DNA of 64,000 nt, from contig NZ_NKYF01000021.1 of NCBI RefSeq assembly GCF_002262885.1, forward strand, positions 62,001 through 126,000. Reading direction: 5' to 3'. This document shows positions 59,869 to 64,000 of this stretch, piece after piece. This DNA is from Pseudonocardia sp. MH-G8. GTDB lineage: Bacteria > Actinomycetota > Actinomycetes > Mycobacteriales > Pseudonocardiaceae. Positions within the stretch are counted from its first letter, which is position 1, and each line of letters begins with the position of its first letter. Below the pieces are notes generated by a model. It had not been told where the DNA came from. It did not search any database and was given only the letters and a program-made list of their open reading frames with translations. Both the position numbers and the translations under genes were made by a program.

Positions 59869-60909
59869 TCAGAGCAGGCGCGCCTCCGGCACGCCGTAGC
59901 GGGTGGAGACGTTGACGTAGGCGCGTTTCACGGTGTGCAGCTCGGTGCCGATCTCCACGCGGTTGACGCCCTCGAGGCTGCCGAGGACCTCGGTGTTGAA
60001 GCGGTAGAGGTCCTCGTGGTCGCGCAGCACCACTTCGCACGCCAGGTCGCTGTAGCCGGCGGTGGCCGAGACGTAGCGGACCTCGGGGTGCGTGGCGAGC
60101 TCCCGGGCGATCCGGTCCAGGCAACCGAGGTCGACGCCGAGCCAGACGAACAGCTCCCAGTGGTAGCCGAGCAGCTCGGAGTCGATGAGCGTGCCGAACC
60201 GTAGGCAGCCGCTCGCGGTGAGTTGCTCCAGGCGCCGCCGCGCCATCGACTCGCTGACGGCGAGCCGTTCGGCGAGGTCCGTGACACTGCTCCGCCCGTC
60301 CGCGGTGAGGAGCTGGATCAGCCTCAGGTCGATGTCGTCGAGCTCGGGCGGCGAGGCCGTCTCCGGTGGCCGGTCGAGCAGCGCGGCGGCGTCGCCGAGC
60401 AGGGTGCGGCCCCAGTCGTAGGAGGTCTTGAAGGTGCGCACGACGTTCTCGGTGGTGGTCCGCACGATCCCCGGAACGGTGTTCAGCTCCTCGACGAGGA
60501 CGGCGGTGAGGTGGGCCCTCGACGGCACGATCAACTCGACGACCAGGTCGTACCCGCCGCCGAGGAGCGCGACGAACCGCACGTCGGGCCGGGCGGCGAG
60601 GGTGCGGGCGACGGCGCCGGCAGCGCCGACCGCACACTCGATCTGGAGCAGGACCGGGTAGCCCAGGCCGCACAGCAACGGATCGGCCGCCGCGAAGACG
60701 CGCAGGACGCCCTGCTTGATCATCCGGTTGGCGCGCCGTGAGACGGCCGATTCCGACGCTCCCACGACGTTCGCCACCTGCTGCCAGGTGGCTCGGCCGT
60801 TGATCTGGAGAGCCGCGACGATCCGCCGGTCGAGATCGCTCAGGGGAACCGCTGCCTCAGCGCCGGTCAGGGCTGTCGCTGCGGCCGGGATGACTGGTTT
60901 CGGCCTCAC
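59869..60909 (-). CDS. Lrp/AsnC-family regulator with two fused copies (copy 2)
   Basis: 346-residue double Lrp/AsnC protein from GTG 60909. HTH 1 is LDRRIVAALQINGRATWQQVANVVGASESAVSRRANRM and HTH 2 is IDLRLIQLLTADGRSSVTDLAERLAVSESMARRRLEQL, each with a RAM domain. It aligns throughout with the 46058 protein. A TTG at 60945 would add 12 residues; neither start has a clear ribosome site, so the true start is uncertain. It sits upstream of M19 copy 2 on the same strand and is divergent from the CapA gene. It probably controls both. Confidence 0.85.
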   Translation of the reverse strand: MRPKPVIPAAATALTGAEAAVPLSDLDRRIVAALQINGRATWQQVANVVGASESAVSRRANRMIKQGVLRVFAAADPLLCGLGYPVLLQIECAVGAAGAVARTLAARPDVRFVALLGGGYDLVVELIVPSRAHLTAVLVEELNTVPGIVRTTTENVVRTFKTSYDWGRTLLGDAAALLDRPPETASPPELDDIDLRLIQLLTADGRSSVTDLAERLAVSESMARRRLEQLTASGCLRFGTLIDSELLGYHWELFVWLGVDLGCLDRIARELATHPEVRYVSATAGYSDLACEVVLRDHEDLYRFNTEVLGSLEGVNRVEIGTELHTVKRAYVNVSTRYGVPEARLL

Positions 60910-61141
60910 GAAGCCGAGAGTCGCAGAGGTCCACCCCGGTCGCAAGCAATCGGGACGAGAACGGATGACGCGGCGCTAATGTGGCCACTATCGGCCAAGA
61001 TCATGCAGAGATGGCGCGTGTCCGACGGATTCTCCCGATCTCTCTTGTCGAAAGGCTGAATTTCTGCGACAGTTGCCGCCACTCCTCCGTGATCCACAGC
61101 ACTCGCCTGTTGTGCCTCATCGCTCGGAAGGAGGTGCGGTG
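60910..61141. promoter_or_regulatory. Divergent control region, Lrp copy 2/CapA
   Basis: The 232-base gap has TGGCCA (60982-60987) and GGCCA (60993-60997) around CTATC, and the octamer GCCAAGAT at 60994-61001 shared with the other Lrp divergent gap. AAGGAGG at 61128-61134 serves the CapA gene. Promoters are not clear. The shared octamer is a candidate Lrp site. Confidence 0.35.
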
Positions 61142-62338
61142 GTGAACGATGCCGCGCCCGACGTATTCGCATCGCTCTGGCTGGCCGTCACCGGGGACGT
61201 GGTGCCCGTGCGCCCGCTCTCGGCCGCCGACGCACGGCTGCGCGCACTCCTGAGGTCCGCCGACCTGGCCGTCGGGAACCTCGAGACCCCGCTGACCACG
61301 GCCACCGCGCGCGCCGACAAGGCCGCGACGCTCCGGGCCCACCCGGACCGCGTCGCCGAGGTGACCGCGCTCGGCTTCGACCTGGTCACGCTCGCCAACA
61401 ACCACCACCTCGACTACGGCGTCGAGGGCATGCGGGACACCCGTGCGGCGCTGCGGGCCGCAGGCGTCGACGCCGTGGGCTCGGGGGAGACCGCCGCCGA
61501 GGCGCTCCGGACGGTGGTGCGGTCCACGCGGGCGGGCGACGTCGCGGTGATCGGGCTCTGCTCCGCGCTGCCGCCCGGGTTCGCCGCCACCGAGGACCGG
61601 CCCGGCATCGCGCCGTTGCGGGTCCTGCAGCAGGTGTCGATCGACCCGTCGATCGCCGCCGAGCAGCCCGGCGCCGCTCCCTACGTGCACACCCAGGCGT
61701 ACGCGCCGGACCTCGAGGCCGCCTGCGCCGAGATCCGCCGGGTCCGGGACGAGGTGACACTGGTGGTCGTGGCCGTGCACTGGGGGGTGCCGCACGGGTT
61801 CGCCGCCACCAGCTACGGCGTGCTCGCGGAGTACCAGAGGCCGGCCGCGCACCGCCTCGTCGACAGCGGCGCCGACCTCGTGGTGGGCCACCACCCCCAC
61901 GTGGTGCATCCGATCGAACGGTACGGCGACGGGCTCATCGCGTACTCGATCGGGAACTACCTCTTCCACGGCTGGAGCAGCCTCTCCGGCGCGGCGCGGG
62001 CCGACGGCCCGATCGCAGGCCAGCCCTTCCCGCTGCAGATCCCCGCCGCCCCGTACCAGAACCCGTTCGGCTCCGCCGCCAACGAGGAGTCGGTCGTCCT
62101 GGTCGTCGAACTGCCCGACCCGGGGTCGGGGCGGCTGACCGTCGACTTCGTGCCGACCGTGATGGTCGACGGCGAGCCGGTCCTGCCCGGTCCCGAGCGT
62201 GCCGCCGCGGTGCTGCAGCGGCTGGTCGAGCCCGCCCTACCTACGTGGGACCACGGTGCGACGCCCGCCCTCGCCCACTGCTCGGACCTGGTCCCGGGCA
62301 CCACTGTCGGGCGGGTGAGCGTTGAGCGCCGCCGCTGA
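61142..62338 (+). CDS. CapA-family metallophosphatase-fold protein
   Basis: 398-residue PGA_cap-type protein. Metallophosphoesterase landmarks are AVTGDVVPV, VGNLETPL, TLANNHHLDYG, VVVAVHWGVPHG and GHHPHVVHPIERY. It has no signal peptide or membrane anchor, unlike the CapA of poly-gamma-glutamate capsule systems, and no capB/capC genes are near. A cytoplasmic hydrolase role on a gamma-glutamyl or amide bond is thinkable. GTG 61142 has AAGGAGG seven bases upstream. It overlaps the amidohydrolase gene by 17 bases. Confidence 0.85.
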   Translation: MNDAAPDVFASLWLAVTGDVVPVRPLSAADARLRALLRSADLAVGNLETPLTTATARADKAATLRAHPDRVAEVTALGFDLVTLANNHHLDYGVEGMRDTRAALRAAGVDAVGSGETAAEALRTVVRSTRAGDVAVIGLCSALPPGFAATEDRPGIAPLRVLQQVSIDPSIAAEQPGAAPYVHTQAYAPDLEAACAEIRRVRDEVTLVVVAVHWGVPHGFAATSYGVLAEYQRPAAHRLVDSGADLVVGHHPHVVHPIERYGDGLIAYSIGNYLFHGWSSLSGAARADGPIAGQPFPLQIPAAPYQNPFGSAANEESVVLVVELPDPGSGRLTVDFVPTVMVDGEPVLPGPERAAAVLQRLVEPALPTWDHGATPALAHCSDLVPGTTVGRVSVERRR

Positions 62339-63551
62339 CCAGCCGCTCACCTTCATCCAGGGCGGTGGCGTCGTCGACCCGGTCCGGGGCGCGGTCGATC
62401 CGGGAGCCGGGCTGCTCGTCGAGGCCGGCCGGATCATCGCCGTCGGCACCGCCGGGAACGTGCGCCCGGCCGGAGCGGTCACCGTGGACGTGGGGGACGC
62501 CGTGCTCGTCCCCGGCTTCGTGGACGCCCACACCCACGTCACGATCCGACCGGGCGAGGGCGACCAGCACCAGCAGCTGCAGGCGGCACCGGCCTGGCAA
62601 GCCGTCCGGGGCGTGGCGAACCTGCGTCGGATGCTCGGCTCCGGCGTGACGACCGCCCGGATCATGACCGAAGAGCACGACATCGACTTCGAGTTCAGAG
62701 CAGCCATCGAGCGCGGTGAGGTCGCCGGTCCCCGCCTGCGGGTCGCCGGCCGCGGGCTCAGCCCACCCGGCCGGCACGGGAGCGGGCCGGCCGGCGTCTC
62801 CGGGCCGGCCGACCTGCGCGCAGCGGTCCGCCGCATCGCGGACAAGGGCGCCGACCACATCAAGATCTTCACGACCGGCGGGGTCTCCTCGACCGGCACC
62901 GCGCTGACGGACTCGAACTACAGCGGCGAGGAGATCTCCGCCGTCGTCGCCGAGGCGGCCGCCGCGGGCCTGACCGTTGCCGCGCACGCCCACGGCGGGG
63001 CCGGGGTCGACCTGGCCGTGGCGAACGGGGTCCGCTCCATCGAGCACGGCGCGCTGCTGACCGAGCAGAACGTCCGCGCCATCGCGGATTCCGGCGCCTG
63101 GCTCGTCCTGACCACCACGATCCTGTTCCATCCCGCGGGCATCGAGGCGGGCGACGCGCGAGAACCGGCGATCCTCGCCAAGGTCCGCGCGGCGCGCGCT
63201 GCGATGGAGCGCACAGCGGAACTGGTCCGTGCGGCCGGCATCAGGGTGGCGCTGGGCACCGACTCGATGCACGGGCTGTTCGGCCACGAGCTGCAATGGC
63301 TCGTCGAGCACGGCTGGTCGCCGGCCGAGGCGCTCACCGCCGCGACCCTCCACGGCGCCATGGTCGCCGGCACGGGCGACGCCGGTGCGTTCGTCCCTGG
63401 CCGCCGCGCCGACGTCGTCGCACTGGGGCGCGACCCCCTCGACGACATCACCGCCGTCTTCGACGTGCGGGCGGTGTTCAGCGCGGGCCACCAGGTGGTC
63501 GACGCGCGCGGCTACTGCCGTCCCCGTCCGGTCACCGCCGACCCGGACTGA
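62322..63551 (+). CDS. Amidohydrolase family protein (imidazolonepropionase/prolidase-like)
   Basis: 409-residue metal-dependent amidohydrolase. Metal ligands are visible as HTH in VDAHTHVT, a Lys in HIKIFTTGG, His in VAAHAHGG, His in SIEHGAL and Asp in ALGTDSMHG. Similar proteins hydrolyse Xaa-Pro dipeptides, imidazolones, hydantoins or N-acyl amides. The TTG start at 62322 follows GGGTGAGCG and overlaps the CapA gene; no closer ATG exists. It should open a ring or cleave an amide, then hand over to the racemase-family protein encoded next. Confidence 0.87.
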   Translation: MSAAADQPLTFIQGGGVVDPVRGAVDPGAGLLVEAGRIIAVGTAGNVRPAGAVTVDVGDAVLVPGFVDAHTHVTIRPGEGDQHQQLQAAPAWQAVRGVANLRRMLGSGVTTARIMTEEHDIDFEFRAAIERGEVAGPRLRVAGRGLSPPGRHGSGPAGVSGPADLRAAVRRIADKGADHIKIFTTGGVSSTGTALTDSNYSGEEISAVVAEAAAAGLTVAAHAHGGAGVDLAVANGVRSIEHGALLTEQNVRAIADSGAWLVLTTTILFHPAGIEAGDAREPAILAKVRAARAAMERTAELVRAAGIRVALGTDSMHGLFGHELQWLVEHGWSPAEALTAATLHGAMVAGTGDAGAFVPGRRADVVALGRDPLDDITAVFDVRAVFSAGHQVVDARGYCRPRPVTADPD

Positions 63552-63576
63552 CCACGAGGAGCACTGAGGAGCAGTC

Positions 63577-64000
63577 ATGACAGCACCGCTCGAACCGACC
63601 GGCCCACGGATCGCCTACCTCGTGCCCGGCCCGATGCACCTCACCGAGCTGGGCGCGGCCGAGCTGGAACGACGCGAGGCGAAGCTCGCCGGCTGGGCGT
63701 TCCCCGGCACCGGGGTGCGCGTGCACGCCGTCGACCAGGGTCCCGCGTCGATCGAGTCGATGTACGAGGAGTACCTCGCGATCCCCCATACCGGGCTGTT
63801 GCTGAACCGGGTGGCGGAGCAGGGGTACGACGCCGCGATCATCGGCTGCTTCGGTGACCCCGGCCTGGACGGGCTGCGGGAGATCAGCGACATGCTCGTC
63901 GTCGGCCCGGCCGGGGCGTCGGTCGCCCTCGCCACGACGTTGGGGCACCGGTTCAGCTTCGTCACGGTCACGGCGAGCATCTGTCCGGCGTTGCGCCGGC
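63577..64000 (+). CDS. Asp/Glu/hydantoin racemase-family protein, N-terminal part
   Basis: Only the first 141 codons are in the window; the gene runs off the end. It reads from ATG 63577, after GAGGA, and contains YDAAIIGCFGDPGLDGLREI with the first catalytic Cys. VVGPAGASVALATTLGHRFSFVT, the standard middle of the racemase fold, follows. It lies 25 bases behind the amidohydrolase gene. It is a second member of the family in the island, beside the 50596 copy, and differs clearly in sequence. Confidence 0.82.
   Translation, partial: MTAPLEPTGPRIAYLVPGPMHLTELGAAELERREAKLAGWAFPGTGVRVHAVDQGPASIESMYEEYLAIPHTGLLLNRVAEQGYDAAIIGCFGDPGLDGLREISDMLVVGPAGASVALATTLGHRFSFVTVTASICPALRR

Noticed and set aside
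1..64000. Mobile elements, tRNA genes or CRISPR repeats
   Set aside because: I looked for transposase or integrase motifs, cloverleaf-like sequence and regularly spaced repeats and saw none. Gene duplications here (M19, Lrp, PhyH, DUF917) are diverged paralogues rather than insertion sequences.

Overview
The window is about 64 kb of very GC-rich DNA packed with operons. Many adjacent genes overlap by four bases (ATGA or GTGA), and GTG and TTG starts are frequent. An F420-type luciferase-like oxidoreductase, a mycofactocin-type short-chain dehydrogenase, MalFG/RbsABC-type sugar importers and PucR, ROK and LacI regulators all point to a soil actinobacterium. Pseudonocardiaceae is my best guess from gene content, but I could not run a search. 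I see no tRNA, rRNA, CRISPR array, prophage, insertion sequence or origin. No stretch above 300 bases lacks a gene.

Layout. (1) 1-8169, plus strand: a Liv-type ABC importer (permease tail, two ATPases and a lipoprotein), with an alpha-methylacyl-CoA racemase-like protein, an acyl-CoA dehydrogenase, a CaiB/BaiF CoA-transferase and an acyl-CoA ligase. This looks like uptake, CoA activation and oxidation of a carboxylic acid. A strong hairpin closes it. (2) 8218-13845, minus: DHDPS-like lyase, Old Yellow Enzyme/Fe-S fusion, SDR, MHS-type MFS transporter and sugar isomerase-like protein, with a divergent LysR regulator. (3) 14849-24989, minus: nucleoside hydrolase, two Gfo/Idh/MocA dehydrogenases, RbsD, LLM oxidoreductase, LacI, Rbs-type ABC importer and a mycofactocin-type SDR. 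This looks like use of a ribosyl compound or nucleoside. (4) 25251-37794: two face-to-face cassettes, each a PhyH-family dioxygenase plus a sugar ABC importer. One is plus strand behind a ROK regulator. The other is minus strand beside a divergent LacI regulator and carries an extra epimerase. They meet at a small STAS-like gene flanked by hairpins.

(5) 37818-64000: an unusual amide, peptide or hydantoin catabolic island. It holds two M19 dipeptidase paralogues, each beside a tandem-duplicated Lrp/AsnC regulator, and a Dpp-type peptide importer whose two ATPases are fused. It also has an M24 'pita-bread' protein lacking metal ligands, an alpha/beta hydrolase, a BPL_N amidotransferase-like protein, an OPT transporter, two Asp/Glu/hydantoin racemase-family proteins and AroM. 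The remaining members are a PucR regulator, two DUF917 proteins, a HyuA-type hydantoinase, an MDR oxidoreductase, a CapA-type phosphoesterase and an imidazolonepropionase-like amidohydrolase. The likely theme is import, ring opening, epimerisation and hydrolysis of a modified peptide or (thio)hydantoin.

Substrates are inferred from families and neighbours, and none is proven here. Starts were chosen from ribosome-binding sites, overlaps and paralogue alignment.
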